Shown piece after piece: positions 15,501 through 25,215 of a DNA stretch of 64,000 nucleotides. A model generated the notes under the pieces. It did not search any database, was not told where the DNA came from, and saw only the letters and a list, made by a program, of their open reading frames with translations. This DNA comes from Misgurnus anguillicaudatus (Eukaryota; Chordata; Actinopteri; Cypriniformes; Cobitidae), in the NCBI RefSeq assembly GCF_027580225.2, contig NC_073351.2:2705001-2769000 (forward strand), read 5' to 3'. Every line of letters starts with the position of its first letter. Positions within the stretch are counted from its first letter, which is position 1. The position numbers and the translations under genes are program-made.

Positions 15501-18500
15501 TGATTTTATTTTTATTCACTTTTAGCATAGCAATTAAATCAGTAGATATATAATTTATGTTTCTGACATCTAAAGTTCTGTGAGTTTCTAAAGGTGTTTT
15601 TGCAGCTTATTTTTATTAAATGGTATGTTATGAAAGTTGTGTTATATTTTCTTGCTATAATGAAGTCATCATATAAGAGCAAGAGAAATGGGATAATTTT
15701 ATAGGACCCCTTTAATGTACAGGTATAGATTTAATGTTGGGTTACAAAGTTTAAATGGATGATGGGATGTTTGAATTATTTTTTTAGGGATTTTTAAGAA
15801 TGTATAGACACTTGATTGGGGTAAATGATGGGCTACAGCCTTTTATTGCACAAAAACCCTCATGCTCTTCTTAGATGACTAATGATAATTTTCACTCCAA
15901 GTTCTTAAATTCTGTTAAGAATCCATTAGTTTATCTAGTTTAATCCAGTTAGTTGTTGAACCTTTTTTTATTGTAACGTACAGAAGCCATCTGTCTTTGT
16001 TTTGTTCATCGTGCTGACCTAACGACTCGATCACTAGTAAATTATCCTGACCCGTCAGTATTAGAAACATACAGCAGTGGCAGATTTAAAGTGTGCAAAG
16101 TGACCGTCTGCCTGTGGCTGCGTATTCAGTATCAGTATGTTATGTTGAGGTTTCATGTATTTAAAGTTGTGTTGGTGTCTTTCACAGCACTGATGCCCCT
16201 TTTGGACCTGTGCATGGTTCAGCCTGACGCTGCAGTGTCCTCTCATGCGTTCTTTGGTCCTAAAAGCCAAATTGGGTAATATTGTCTGTTTTCATTTTTT
16301 GTGGGGACTTTCCATAGACTTAATGACTTTTATACAGTACAAACTGTATATTCTATCCACTTCCCCTAACCCAACCCCTATAACATAATCCTCGTAGAAA
16401 ACGCTCTGCTGTTTTAGATTTTCAAAAACAGTATTCTGTGTGATTTATAAGCTTGTTTTTTCCCACAAGGTAAAAAAACAGCTATTGCTATCTTTTTGGG
16501 GACCTTTGGTACCCAAACCATAGTCATTACCAGAAGACACATATTTAAATGTTGTATTACTAAGATAAAGCCGTTACATTTATGTATAAATATAATGCAG
16601 TGGTTACCACTTGGGCTGTGATGGGTGGTCATGACCACAGTGGTGGAGAAGTGCAACCCGGGGGTATTGTGGATGTCACAAACTATGAAAAATATAAATC
16701 TCACTCAGCATGATGTCTTTAAGTTCGTGTGAACGCAAAACACACAGTGCACTATTTTAATAAAAAAATTACATTTGATTAATTGCAGGTGTGCTGGATT
16801 CTTGTTTTGTTTAAATCAGTTGGCACATAGGTCAGCGCTGACAGTACATTTGTTAAAAAATAAACAATCCATTTCTCTCTGATGTCGGGATCCTTTAGAA
16901 GCCTTGGAAAGACTCTTGTTAACCAGCAGTCACTTCCACCGAACTGTTCAAATCAATGTCATGTGTAAACATCACCATACACCTACATTAAAATGCCCCT
17001 ATTATGATATTTTAAAGTTTCCTTATTTTAGTTTGGAGTCTCCTACAACAGGTGTATATGCATCCAAGGTCAAAAAGCACTGTTATTTTCTCATAATGTG
17101 CCGTCATTTCACTTAATTTTTCAAAGATTTTGAAATATTTGGTTCAAAGCATATTTTGGGAATATTTTGCAAAGCGTCTTAAGCTTGCTTTAATCTGCGA
17201 CATCTTTTTCGAGAAACCATTTAACAATAAATTATTATATTATTCCATAAAGCTGCTGAATGTTCCCACAGATAGTGAGGAGTTCTGTGATTCCTGCTTC
17301 TAGTTTGCAGACATGTTTCACGAACGTTGATCTGCATTTTAAAGGGATGGTTCACCCAAAAATGAAATTCTGAGAAAATAAGATCATTAGAAACACTGGT
17401 GAATGTTCTTCTTTTCCTGGATTGTTTCTCTCAGGCAGGCACCTGCTCTGTCAGAGTTAGTGTCTCTGTGTGTGGGCCGCTGTCACAGTCTGTGGAAAGA
17501 GGCCGGAGTAATCCTTTGGTTGGAGGAGAATGTCAAGAAGGTGTTGAAGAGAGTCGACACACATGATCCTTATGTGGAGGACTGCCAAGACAAGTAAGAA
17601 ACATGTTATTTTAACTCTATAAATGCTCATTGTCTGATGTCATATTCAAGCTTGTACTGTGAGCAGTTACATCTCTGTCTTAATAGTGTCTAAAGGTAAG
17701 CCCACAATACAGTCAAGTCATGTTTTAAAGCAGCTTTACAGGAAAGACAATGAAGAAACAGAAAATCAGGGAAATTGTTAAATATATAATATTATTTCAA
17801 ATTGTATTGTCATCTAATGAAATGCAGTTATACTTGATATAATGGTATAAACAGGACTACTTTAATTGGTGTGGTGCTCGCACTGCACAACAAAATTTCT
17901 TGTCATATGTCATCTTTTGCATCTTGGAGCAATGTGCATAATACACAACACAACCTTGGGTCAAGAGGCAGTCACGACCCAACAGCAAAAACTTTGAATC
18001 ACATGGGAATTTGACAAAATCTTTTCTGTGATTGGCTGGATTTAGTTCCACATTGTTGTCTGAAAATATTGCAGCTTCTGAGACTGCTCGAGACTGGCAC
18101 ATATCACGTCACCGGTCTGCTCACACTTTACAAGCTTCACCGCCCGCAACAAGCACTGGTTTGGCTGTAAATTTGTTGCAGATTTTTAGAAGGTGTTAGG
18201 TGATATATTTATTAATCAACAATGTTGATAAACGGAAATTAACGGTGCAGCAGACCAAATCTATTCCCAGACCAAACAGATCTCTTTGTTAGTATGACAG
18301 AAGCTTGATGCTGTTGTGTGAGAACAAAGAAACAGCTGGCTTGTGCCTCTCAAATAAATTATTCGATTTTGATGGCTTACGTTTCTTTCCTGCCACAGAA
18401 AACCAACACAGGTTTATCAATGCCATCAAAAGTATTATTTTGTTTTTGTTTGTTTGTTGATCACGTAGTACAAAGTAGATGAGAAAAACTAGGATTCTGT

Positions 18501-21500
18501 GTGTATTTAAAGTGCCAACATGATGGCATTTATTAACAAAAAAATGACTTGACAAAAAGGCCACTTTGGTCATCCAGGGGTATGTTTAAACAGTGCCTTA
18601 GTGATAATAATCAGCGATAGAGTCAGCCCTCGGGTGTGAAGACCAGTGACTCCATCGAGCGAGGACACAGACAAGGCACTTAAATATTTATAGTTGCATT
18701 TCTTTCAAATTCTCTTTACATTTCTAATAACAACATGTGCTTCCAGTACATTCCTGCCATTTAGAACAGACAGGACTTTCATCCCAGACGCAAGACACAA
18801 CGCATTCACTCCATCATGCGACCCATCCACACCTCCCCTCCTACACCTCTTTCTTTCTCTTATATTAAATGCAGTCATGTTATGTTGTATGGTGCTCAAT
18901 GTTTTGAAGCTCCAAAAAGCACATGTATCCATCATTAAAGTAATCCAAATGACTACATATGTGTTCTGGAGTAAAGCCATACATTAGTGAAAGCAATGAT
19001 TTTTTTTAAGCTCCCTAGCAATTGATACCTCACATATCCTTGGACAACAAGTGACTAATTGTCATTTTCATGTTTTGTCACAAGACACACAGGAACCAAT
19101 GAGATTGGAAGTTATCCACGTGCTGCCCATATTTGAACTCTATGGGCAAATTGTAGCCTCTTTTTCCTATTTGTAGTGGAGATGAGTGGTACCCGGTGGG
19201 GTCTTCTGCTGTTGTAGCCCATCCGCCTCAAGGTTGTGCGTGTTGTGGCTTCACAAATGCTTTGCTGCATACCTCAGTTGTAATGAGTGGTTATTTCAGT
19301 CAAAGTTGCTCTTCTATCAACTTGAATCAGTCGGCACATTCTCCTCTGACCTCTAGCATCAACAAGGCATTTTCTCTCACAGGACTGACACATACTGGAT
19401 GTTTTTCCCTTTTCACACCATTCTTTGTAAACCCTAGAAATGGTTGTGTATGAAAATCCCAGTAACAGCAGACTGTGAAATACTAAGACTGGCCCGTCTG
19501 GCACCAACAACCATGCCACGCTCAAAATTGCTTAAATTACCTTTCTTTCCCATTCTGACATTCAGTTTGGAGTTCAGGAGATTGTCTTGACCAGGACCAC
19601 ACCCCTAAATGCATTGAAGCAACTGCCATGTGATTGGTTGATAAGATAATTGCATTAATGAGAAATTGAACAGGTGTTCCTAATAATCCTTTAGGTGAGT
19701 GTATACTGATTGCATGTTTGTAATGTTTTGGCTGCCTCTAGTGGCCGAAAGTATTTTTGTTACTCTTTCTCTCTTCATCACCTGTGGTGTGGTTCTGGCA
19801 CATGATAAAAAATGTTGCCGTTCCTTTAGCAGCACGGAGCTTGTGAACACTGCTTTGGTTACAGGTGGACTGGTGCACTTGTTAGCACAACCTGTGCATG
19901 TGTTTTTGACTCTAGTTTGTCTACATTTTGAAGTGTATGTGAATGATGATATATTCATCTATAGTTTTGTTTGCTATTTTGGACAAGAGGAAGCTGAGAT
20001 ACAGGATTGCTCCCAGAAACATCCATAGGCATGTGATGATATCTGAAATCAAGGAAGCCACAGCTACTCTTCCTCTAGTGAGAAATACACCTCATTCACA
20101 CACCATTCACTCACACCTGATGCTAAATAGACAATCTTTTCACATCAAATGCAATACAAATAAAGATTAGTCGCTGGTGAACGGCACCCTTTAACACCAA
20201 CAGTGAGTCTGGCTTTATGTCATTCACGTCTGCTAGTGATTGAGTTGAGTTTTTTGCATACATCTATATTTCATCGCCATTACCATCAAACCCACAACAC
20301 ACAAAATAACACAGCTCAAATAACATCATCATCCAGTTGATGATGCTGTTGCATGACAAACATGTAATACTTCTGATAGGAAAGTTTTATGAAATAAACA
20401 CTCTAGTAAATGTAAAACAGCAATTTGTGTGAGGAAGGCAAATCAAATCTACATTTATTATGACATTTTATACCTTAAACCCTAAAACTGTGCATCATTC
20501 ATTAATCCAGATGATCTCACACTGGTCAAGTGTCAAAGCCAATGGATCACAATATAACATTCAATTGCACTTAATGGGGTGGTTTCCCAGACAGGGATTA
20601 GCTTAAGCCAGGACTAGACCTTAGTTTAATTAGGAAATATAACTATTTTTAACAAACATGCCTTACTAAAAACATTACCTGTGTGCATTTTGAGGCAAAA
20701 CAAAGGGCACTGATGTATTTTAAGATATGTCAGTGCAAGTTGTTTGCAGTTTGGACAGCTCTTACATTTATTTTAGTCTAAAACTAGTCTAATCCCTGTC
20801 CGGGAAACCACCCCAATAAATCTGAGAATTTTAATTCATTCAGATTTAGTGTAAGAGAAACATCTGTGATCGTTGTTTTTCAACAAAGTACGCATGCAGC
20901 ACACTGTTAGTCTAATTTGTGAAATGAGTCTGCACACATGATTGTTTTTTTTACATGCAGGTGATAAGTTTAGTCTTTGATAGCGTTCTTGTTATTTTGT
21001 AACCTCACAAACCCATCATGTGCAGTAACTTTAAGTGAGTGGTGTCTGCGTTTAAAGTTAAAACATTGTATTTGTTAAAAACATTTAGAAAAAAAAATCA
21101 AGATTTTTATGTGCCATATTGGCCAGGCCTACCCTTCCTCTTTACAGACTGCACGGAGAACAGATGTTTGCTGAAATTGACACATCAGTTGTCAACAGAG
21201 AGTTTGATACTAGTAAAGCAGGACTTTTTGAATGCTGCAGAGATTGATCTGTTATTTTGTAGATCCTGCCTGATGCATTACAACAGTAAGATGCTTGAAC
21301 TTTTACGTAATGTATCCCATTGATTTTATTGCCCTCTTTCCGACAGGAAGTGACCACACAGCCAGGAATGGGTTTTGATCCGCTTCCTCCACTTGACTCC
21401 ATTGTGTCTTACACCAGGCCAGAAAGGTATTCTGTCTCAAAATGTTTTCTAGCAACATTTAACACTTCTGAGAGACTTTTCTTAACCGTTGGCATACAAA

Positions 21501-24500
21501 TCACAGCACAAAGTCAGATCCTTTTTAAGCCGGGTACACACCACAAAACAATCGTGCTGAATTTTGGACGATTTCCCCCTTATGACAATCCCAGGTAAAG
21601 TCTGATTGTCTTTGTGGTTGCACGATTATCTTATCACAGTGGTTTCAAAGTCCCGGCTTGCAGGCCATTTGCAGCCCGCCCTCCCCATTTCTGTGGCCCA
21701 CGGCACCTTTCAACAATATAACATAATCTGGCCCGCAGAAAGAGTTTTATTCACTTTGTTTCATATTCGTTTGATTTTTAATTTAAACGTTAAAGGCGCA
21801 ATTTGTAAGATATTTGCAGTAAAATGTCCAAAAACCACTAGGCTTACATATTTTGTCCAGCTGATTACTAACAATAGCTATAATGTTTTCAACTACTTGT
21901 AAATCGTGAGAAAATTGCCATTCAAAACATTGACACGGGGCAGTGCAGTCTCCTGTCAATGACGTTAATATCCATGTGACCCTTTGAGGCTGTTTACACT
22001 TGTCATTAACATGTGTTTTCATCGATCGGATCACAAGTGGACGACGTTAATGCCAGGTGTAAACTGTGTTCAAAACTTTTGAAAGCGTCCACTTTCGACC
22101 ACTTTCAACCACATTCAGAGGTAGTCAAAACCCCTTTCGATCGGATTGCTTTTGTAGTGTAAACGCACATGTGGTTAAATGTGTTCGAACAGCCACACGC
22201 GACCGCCCTCGCTCCGCCCATTTATCTAATCTGAGGTACTGAGCACAAGTTTTACGTCTTTTCTGACTTCTGGCGTGAACAGACGGTGAACAGAGCTATT
22301 TTTAGCCTTTCATTGATAAAACTACTGCAGGTGATCTCCGTAGTTTCGTTTTCTAGCTAGAAATTAGTATTGTAGTTTTCAAATATGTGATTAGTTATCA
22401 CAAAGGCGCTGTTTATATTTCAAACACGCTGCCTTTGAAGTGCGTCGGAAAGCCTTTCTCTGAGCTGCCTTCATGCCTCCGAAGTCATTTCCTCATGAGG
22501 CAGCGAGGCAACGAGTCACTGCCTTGAGTTTTCATATGCAGCCAGTGTCGTGGACAAATGCGGAACTATGCGTTAGCGCCTGTGGGGCTACGCGCTTGCT
22601 TATGAACTTATGGATTAAGTTACTCTTTACCGTCTGCCACTGGTTGTGTCAGCTAAGACAGCTCCTGTAAGCGTACACGCCAACCAAACGACCCAAGAAG
22701 AGTTTGGAACAAAACGAGAGAAAGAATGAGGATCAATTTGTTGTTGCATTATCTGGATGGAGAGAGCTTCGCGACAACATTTAACTAGACCGAGATTCTG
22801 ATCCTGCTTGGGTTTTACGTGATGGGTGAGTTGTTTTGCTTCGTAACCCTTCAAAAAACGAATGCTATTATATTGATCACAACATTAGTGTGTAGATTGT
22901 AATCAGCGCGTCTTCCCGCGGACGATATGCACATCAAGGTATTGTACAGCAATATAAATGGTCATTTTAAGACACTTCAAAATAAGATTTGTACTGTCAA
23001 TACATTATGTGAAAAGTCAGTGTAGATTGTAAGTTGAAAACTTAATTCTGTGCTGTGTTAACCATCAAATTTGGACTAATACTGTAACATCTATGACTAA
23101 CAATTCCGTTTTGAACATCACATATAAACTTACATAATGAAATAAACAATGTCATCAAATGCAACATTTATAAGACTTGATAACCTTATCAGTCAACGTG
23201 ATTTCTCGTTCGCGTCTGATTGATGGCCATCAGCGGTTGAATTAAAGACTACAAATCCCATAATTCCACGCTGCTTCAGAGCGTCATTAAACAACGCCAT
23301 TTGTTGTTATTGTGTTTTGGCGCCATCTAGTGGTAAAAATTCTACGTATTCCACCTTTAAGGGTTCGTTCACATGTCACGTCTAACAACGCGTGTTAAAA
23401 CGAGTCAAGGCGTTTCTTATTTTTTAAAGTGTTCGGAAGCGGAAGTTGCGCGCCTTGACATGCCGTCACCCGTTGCTACGCAGCCATGAGCCGCGTGCTC
23501 CGTAATTGCGAGGATGATGGAATGCGTGATCGGATTTTAATTCCTCATCTGAACCTCGCGTCAATCAATATCATTGTCACCACATGCGATCAGTTAATCT
23601 GGTTGGGACTTTGTAGTGTTTGTCCAGAGAATATAATAGCAAATTCATTTAAACTGTAGACCAACAAAGTTTATGAATCTATACAGAAATGTAATTTGTT
23701 TGTTTAGTGCAAGGTTTTAATAGGCCTTAGTTACTAAAGATAAGGTTAAGAAATAATTTACTTACTTTTATAAAATAATGTATATTTAAAAGATAAAACA
23801 CTGCTTATATATTTTTAAGTATTATTATATATTTAATAGAATTTAAACAGTACATTTACAAAATATTGTACTTTTTTTTAACCAAGAATAGCTCTGCGTC
23901 CCTCCGATGAAATGTCAATCTCAGAAATGGCCCGAATCCAGTTTGAGTTTGAGACTCCTGTCTAATCAGATGTGTGTTAAGCGGTGTGTTAAGAGCGTCT
24001 GAATCTGCCGGGAAGCACGTCAGGAAAGATAGACATAGGCAAATGTCTTATACAGGATGTTGTTATGGATTGAAGGCCAATATGACGGGAGTAAAGGAGT
24101 GGGTCAGAAATAATTTTCGACCACCTAATACGTTTTGTTTGCTACTTTTTGTTTCATATAATTTGTTTACGTTTTGTAAATATAAATTAAATGAAAATGA
24201 TCCTTGTTTATACTGGCATTTCTCAAAAGATCTTCGTTCACACTCTGTTAACACATGAAACAGTTTTAACCTTTTAAGTTGTTTGTATTAAATCTTCGAG
24301 CCCTTGGTGTGAGTTTTTATCGCACGTGATGGAAGAGCGCACTACTCTTACGGTTAGGTCTAAACATGATATGAGCTTCAATTGGTAGCCAGTGGAGAGA
24401 GATGAAGAGCGGCGTCACATGAGCTCTTTTGGGCTCCTGAAAAATTATCCAATCTTCTCATTGAATTATCCCATCAATCTTTCTGGAAGTTGAATGTGTT

Positions 24501-25117
24501 TTGACCTGGTTTATATCAGGTGTGTCCTGTACTGAACATCTGTTAACATTGAGATCTATCTGTTCTCAGGCAAAATGCTGGAGCCGCAAATGAAAGCACA
24601 TTATCTCTGTTCTTCCGTTCACTGCTGCCAAACTTTAACTTACAGGTGAGGAGATTATTGTCTATTATCAGCTGTACATTTTGACTAATACTTAATAATA
24701 TTCACAATATTCATCTGTATATACTGCCTTTAGAAAGCATTAAGGGGCTCATATTATGAGTTTTCACTTGTTATCTTTAGTAACAGTGTAATGTTGCTGT
24801 TGTAAACGTTTAGAAGACCTTGTAATGTTAAAAAGATCTGTAAACAATTATTGTTTTTTTGTGTGCAATTGTAACTCATTAGGCAGGTTTTTTTTACCAT
24901 TTACACCTGTCTTGTTCTAATCCTCATTTTATGATCACTTTTTATCCAGAGGAATGAAGAGGGACAGGAAGTTGCTCGTGCTGGCCGGGAATTAAACCAG
25001 GAAGTGAATCGACTGATGGTGGCCATGCGGGACATGTTGGCAAACATTCAGTTTCATGAACCACAGAGGGAGGACAATCCTGACAGAGATGATGAGGAAT
25101 GGGACTGGGCGGATTAA
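461..25117 (+). CDS. tcf25: TCF25 (NULP1) ribosome quality control factor, 3' part of gene, 17 coding exons
   Basis: Coding exons are 461-565, 3924-3983, 6276-6403, 6498-6563, 7382-7464, 10521-10651, 10735-10834, 11137-11230, 11522-11614, 13023-13128, 15140-15299, 16188-16275, 17435-17593, 19990-20077, 21347-21426, 24570-24645 and 24950-25117. All have AG/GT borders and their phases join into one frame of 594 codons ending in TAA. I recognise TCF25 from an acidic N-terminal stretch, a run of eight lysines, [24 protein letters not shown] sequence, [36 protein letters not shown] and a C-terminal acidic tail ending EWDWAD. Human TCF25 is about 676 aa, so roughly 80 N-terminal residues should lie left of the window. 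The family (Pfam Tcf25; yeast Rqc1) works with Ltn1/NEMF on stalled 60S ribosomes and was also described as a repressor (NULP1). The middle is expected to form TPR-like helices. No internal stop or frameshift was seen. Confidence 0.95.
893..2500. mobile_element. hAT-like non-autonomous element with TAGGGCTGTCAA ends
   Basis: TAGGGCTGTCAA at the left and TTGACAGCCCTA at the right are inverted, with ATTAATCGC/GCGTTAA-rich subterminal sequence. The interior has no transposase. Flanking 8-mers do not match, so boundaries or age are uncertain. It contains a nested element at 2017-2317. A related element is at 11833-12914. Confidence 0.6.
2017..2317. mobile_element. foldback MITE, GGCTGTTTCTCAAT ends, 3-bp TAT duplication
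   Basis: GGCTGTTTCTCAATT opposite ATATTGAGAAACAGCC, flanked by TAT on both sides. It sits inside the 893-2500 element and is therefore younger. The same family recurs at 42833-43146. Confidence 0.65.
2939..3682. mobile_element. GC-rich palindromic element with GGTGTTTTCACATAT ends
   Basis: The left end (agggtgttttcacatatac) is inverted at the right (catatgtgaaaacaacct). Arms rich in CTCCGAG/GGTGCGC make the interior self-complementary. Short open frames here are by-products of its high GC. No transposase. Confidence 0.55.
3924..3983 (+). CDS. tcf25: tcf25 coding exon: polylysine segment
   Basis: Twenty codons between tttttccag and AAG|gtgggt. It encodes NEKSN, eight consecutive lysines, then AQAENVK. 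This matches the Lys-rich nuclear/ribosome-binding-type patch that precedes the conserved TCF25 domain. Confidence 0.85.
4072..4365. mobile_element. palindromic MITE in TTAA target, AGGGCCCATGGCAT ends
   Basis: TTAA flanks both sides. The inverted arms of about 60 bp carry AGGGCCCATGGCAT and a TTTGTAGGTGTGAGCAAAAA block. TTAA target sites are typical of piggyBac and Kolobok transposons. Confidence 0.65.
5743..6066. repeat. palindromic repeat, CACTGTAAAAAA end
   Basis: Arms contain AAGTCTTTATCTTTACAGA versus TCTGTAAAGACAAAGACTT-like sequence and AGCATTCTGGGAATC versus TCCCAGAATGTTTTGC. Foldback MITE remnant; exact ends unclear. Confidence 0.45.
6276..6403 (+). CDS. tcf25: tcf25 coding exon: acidic helix to YVEHR
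   Basis: Begins [20 protein letters not shown] and ends LLYVEH plus two bases of an Arg codon (phase 2) at CAG|gtgaga. The conserved TCF25 block starts at the YVEHR motif. Confidence 0.9.
6498..6563 (+). CDS. tcf25: tcf25 coding exon: [13 protein letters not shown] block
   Basis: A 66-bp exon that completes the split Arg codon and encodes [20 protein letters not shown], then Gln and a split Arg. It is one of the most conserved TCF25 blocks. Borders are aaag/GAA and GAG/gttagt. Confidence 0.92.
6564..7381. other. tcf25 intron without recognised feature
   Basis: AT-rich intronic DNA; nothing distinct was seen on either strand. Confidence 0.4.
7382..7464 (+). CDS. tcf25: tcf25 coding exon: basic Arg/Gln block and TWPR motif
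   Basis: Acceptor cacaacag/AGC, donor CAG/gtcaga. Encodes a basic run with [11 protein letters not shown], then DTWPRFSRP. Phase 2 in, phase 1 out, matching the next exon. Confidence 0.92.
7575..9726. mobile_element. 2.15-kb hAT-like non-autonomous element, CAGGGTTC ends
   Basis: CAGGGTTCCCGCGGGG at the left and GCAAGAACCCTG at the right. Subterminal arms share many GTCTTAAAAAG motifs, repeated near 7590-7690 and 9650-9705. No transposase frame. The palindromic element at 8937-9131 is nested in it. Flanks share only TTTAA, so the target duplication is not proven. Confidence 0.6.
8937..9131. mobile_element. palindromic repeat, GGTGGTTTCCCGG family, copy 1
   Basis: GGGGTGGTTTCCCGGGCAGG at the left and CCCTGTCTGGGAAACCTCCCC at the right are inverted, with AGGACTAGGTCTTAGTTTAA inside. 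Same family at 20576, 27542, 32414, 49612 and 63037. Confidence 0.65.
10521..10651 (+). CDS. tcf25: tcf25 coding exon: FEHNRDYQQ to MDPNNIV
   Basis: Acceptor ctttctgcag. Forty-three codons plus a split Gly encode [10 protein letters not shown], then [20 protein letters not shown] and MDPNNIV. Donor GTG/gtaaat. Strong TCF25 core sequence. Confidence 0.93.
10735..10834 (+). CDS. tcf25: tcf25 coding exon: LLQLSD motif
   Basis: Encodes [18 protein letters not shown] then [12 protein letters not shown]. The intron before it is only 83 bp. The final G joins AA of the next exon to give Glu. Confidence 0.93.
10835..11136. other. tcf25 intron, no firm feature
   Basis: A weak tRNA B-box-like string (GATTCAATTCTC) near 10979 hints at an old SINE, but no A box or tail was found. 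Confidence 0.3.
11137..11230 (+). CDS. tcf25: tcf25 coding exon: [12 protein letters not shown] motif
   Basis: Encodes [20 protein letters not shown] then [10 protein letters not shown] and a split Arg. Acceptor gtttcttcag, donor CAG/gtgaca. Family-typical RPENR sits at the 3' border. Confidence 0.93.
11522..11614 (+). CDS. tcf25: tcf25 coding exon: [16 protein letters not shown] helix pair
   Basis: Acceptor tgtttgcag. Encodes [20 protein letters not shown] and ALEYCKLIL. This resembles a TPR-type helical hairpin. Donor GAG/gtaaca. Confidence 0.93.
11833..12914. mobile_element. hAT-like element, TAGGGCTGTCAA family, second copy
   Basis: TAGGGCTGTCAAAATG at the left, ATTGACAGCCCTT at the right. 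Flanks ATGCATGT and ATGTATGT agree at 7 of 8 positions, but they lie in an ATGT microsatellite. It contains a nested element at 11863-12210. Confidence 0.55.
11863..12210. mobile_element. nested palindromic MITE, CATTCACATTA ends
   Basis: CATTCACATTACAAGCGAC at the left is inverted at the right as GTCGCTTATAATGTGAATG. It interrupts the AT-rich hAT-like element around it and has clearly higher GC than its host. Confidence 0.5.
13023..13128 (+). CDS. tcf25: tcf25 coding exon: [17 protein letters not shown]
   Basis: Acceptor ttattttcag, donor GAG/gtaaag. Encodes [18 protein letters not shown] and a Tyr/Arg-rich helix ending LYEEWE, typical of the TPR-like core. Confidence 0.93.
13543..13897. 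mobile_element. palindromic MITE with ATCGCGAT arms
   Basis: Arms are TGATCGCGATTGGTCGCAT and ATGCGATTAATCGCGATAA, both followed inward by ACAAAATA/AAGTGATTTTTTGCAT-type sequence. AGTGCTGGG versus CCTGCACT mark the ends. Inserted in the Penelope remnant. Confidence 0.55.
14011..14394. mobile_element. palindromic MITE, TACCGTATTTTCCGGACTAT ends
   Basis: TACCGTATTTTCCGGACTAT at the left, inverted at the right as ACTTATAGTCCAGAAAATAT then TGTA. The interior repeats GCGACTTATAGTC several times. It cuts into the Penelope endonuclease frame. A half copy is at 44811-44918. Confidence 0.6.
14543..14743. mobile_element. 201-bp hAT-type MITE inserted in the GIY-YIG coding sequence
   Basis: CAGTGCTTCCCAATCCTGG versus CCAGGATTGGGAAACGCTG ends, with nearly complete self-complementarity. 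It is flanked by CGCTAGAC and TGCTAGAC (7 of 8 match), an 8-bp hAT-type duplication. Removing it restores the [11 protein letters not shown] motif. Confidence 0.7.
14771..15010. repeat. partial GC-rich MITE half
   Basis: GCGCACTCACACTATCCAAACCAAACCGCGC resembles one arm of a foldback element. It is GC-rich against AT-rich surroundings. No matching second arm was found. Confidence 0.3.
15140..15299 (+). CDS. tcf25: tcf25 coding exon: [10 protein letters not shown] to IMFPG
   Basis: Acceptor ttgattcag. Encodes [24 protein letters not shown], then NALIMFPG. Phase 0 in, phase 1 out. Family-conserved. Confidence 0.93.
15300..16187. other. tcf25 intron, mostly featureless
   Basis: Apart from a short GGGGCGTAGCTACC-type dispersed fragment near 15380-15450, nothing was recognised. 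Confidence 0.35.
16188..16275 (+). CDS. tcf25: tcf25 coding exon: [13 protein letters not shown]
   Basis: Acceptor tctttcacag. Encodes [20 protein letters not shown] then FFGPKSQI and a split Gly. Donor GG/gtaata. Confidence 0.93.
16300..16560. repeat. dispersed repeat, GTGGGGAC...GGGGACC type
   Basis: TGTGGGGACTTTCC, CCCCTAACCCAACCCCTA, TGTGATTTATAAGC and GGGGACCTTTGG occur in the order I know from a very abundant cyprinid dispersed repeat. Family name not assigned. Confidence 0.4.
17435..17593 (+). CDS. tcf25: tcf25 coding exon: [19 protein letters not shown]
   Basis: Acceptor tttctctcag. Encodes [11 protein letters not shown], a GRCHSLWKE motif, WLEENV, then [10 protein letters not shown]. 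The donor is AA/gtaaga, so a Lys codon is split across the intron. Confidence 0.92.
17594..19146. other. tcf25 intron, no clear element
   Basis: AT-rich DNA with several short open frames on both strands that show no family motif. No exon is needed here because flanking exon phases join directly. Confidence 0.4.
19147..19703 (-). mobile_element. Tc1-like transposon fragment, transposase 5' half and one terminus
   Basis: The right end reads AATAATCCTTTAGGTGAGTG, the inverse of the terminus at 48057. About 400 bp (19147-19533) is nearly identical to 48766-49139. Minus-strand frames carry the N-terminal helix-turn-helix portion of a Tc1-like transposase with stops. It is truncated on the left where the copy at 48 kb continues. 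Confidence 0.7.
19990..20077 (+). CDS. tcf25: tcf25 coding exon: [17 protein letters not shown]
   Basis: Encodes KLRYR then [18 protein letters not shown] and TATLPL; donor CTA/gtgaga. Only the acceptor after gacaagag keeps the frame. The overlapping acAAG site would give a TGA three codons in. The junction appears one residue shorter than human TCF25. Confidence 0.88.
20576..20814. mobile_element. palindromic repeat, GGTGGTTTCCC family, copy 2 (complete)
   Basis: GGGGTGGTTTCCCAGACAGG versus CCCTGTCCGGGAAACCACCCC, 239 bp, with AAACATGCCTTACTAAAAAC and TTTTAAGATATGTCAGTGCA inside. The best full-length example here. Confidence 0.7.
21347..21426 (+). CDS. tcf25: tcf25 coding exon: [11 protein letters not shown]
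   Basis: Acceptor tttccgacag. Encodes [20 protein letters not shown] and SYTRPE plus a split Arg. Highly conserved in the family. Donor AAG/gtattc. Confidence 0.93.
21794..23356. mobile_element. 1.56-kb element in TTAA target, AGGCGCAATTTGTAAGAT end
   Basis: TTAA on both sides. Left AGGCGCAATTTGTAAGATAT resembles the inverted right end AGGTGGAATACGTAGAATTT. No intact frame. The interior has its own foldback pieces. Related ends occur at 56021 and at 59488/60335. Confidence 0.5.
24570..24645 (+). CDS. tcf25: tcf25 coding exon: FFRSLLPNF
   Basis: Acceptor ctgttctcag. Encodes [20 protein letters not shown] then PNFNLQ. Donor CAG/gtgagg. The LFFRSLLPN motif is a TCF25 signature. Confidence 0.93.
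24646..24949. other. last tcf25 intron
   Basis: AT-rich, 304 bp, ends in a good polypyrimidine tract. No element seen. Confidence 0.5.
24950..25117 (+). CDS. tcf25: tcf25 terminal coding exon
   Basis: Acceptor tttatccag. Fifty-five codons and TAA. Encodes a helical Arg/Glu-rich segment ([17 protein letters not shown]) and an acidic tail ending DDEEWDWAD, matching the acidic TCF25 C-terminus. Confidence 0.94.
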   Translation, partial: RNEEGQEVARAGRELNQEVNRLMVAMRDMLANIQFHEPQREDNPDRDDEEWDWAD

Positions 25118-25190
25118 AGAAAGAAATCATTGATATTGTAGATGATAAGGGGAATTGCCTGTTTATGAAATGCTTTTCTTGTGCTAAAAG

Positions 25191-25196
25191 ATTAAA
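25191..25196 (+). promoter_or_regulatory. tcf25: probable tcf25 poly(A) signal
   Basis: ATTAAA lies 74 bp past the tcf25 stop and is followed by a T-rich stretch. It implies a short 3' UTR of about 100 bp. Positional inference only. Confidence 0.5.
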
Positions 25197-25215
25197 TTGT
25201 TTATGTCCAATACTC

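Noticed and set aside
16370..16385. Telomere-like CCCCTAACCCAACCCC string
   Set aside because: It is part of a dispersed repeat and not a tandem telomeric array.
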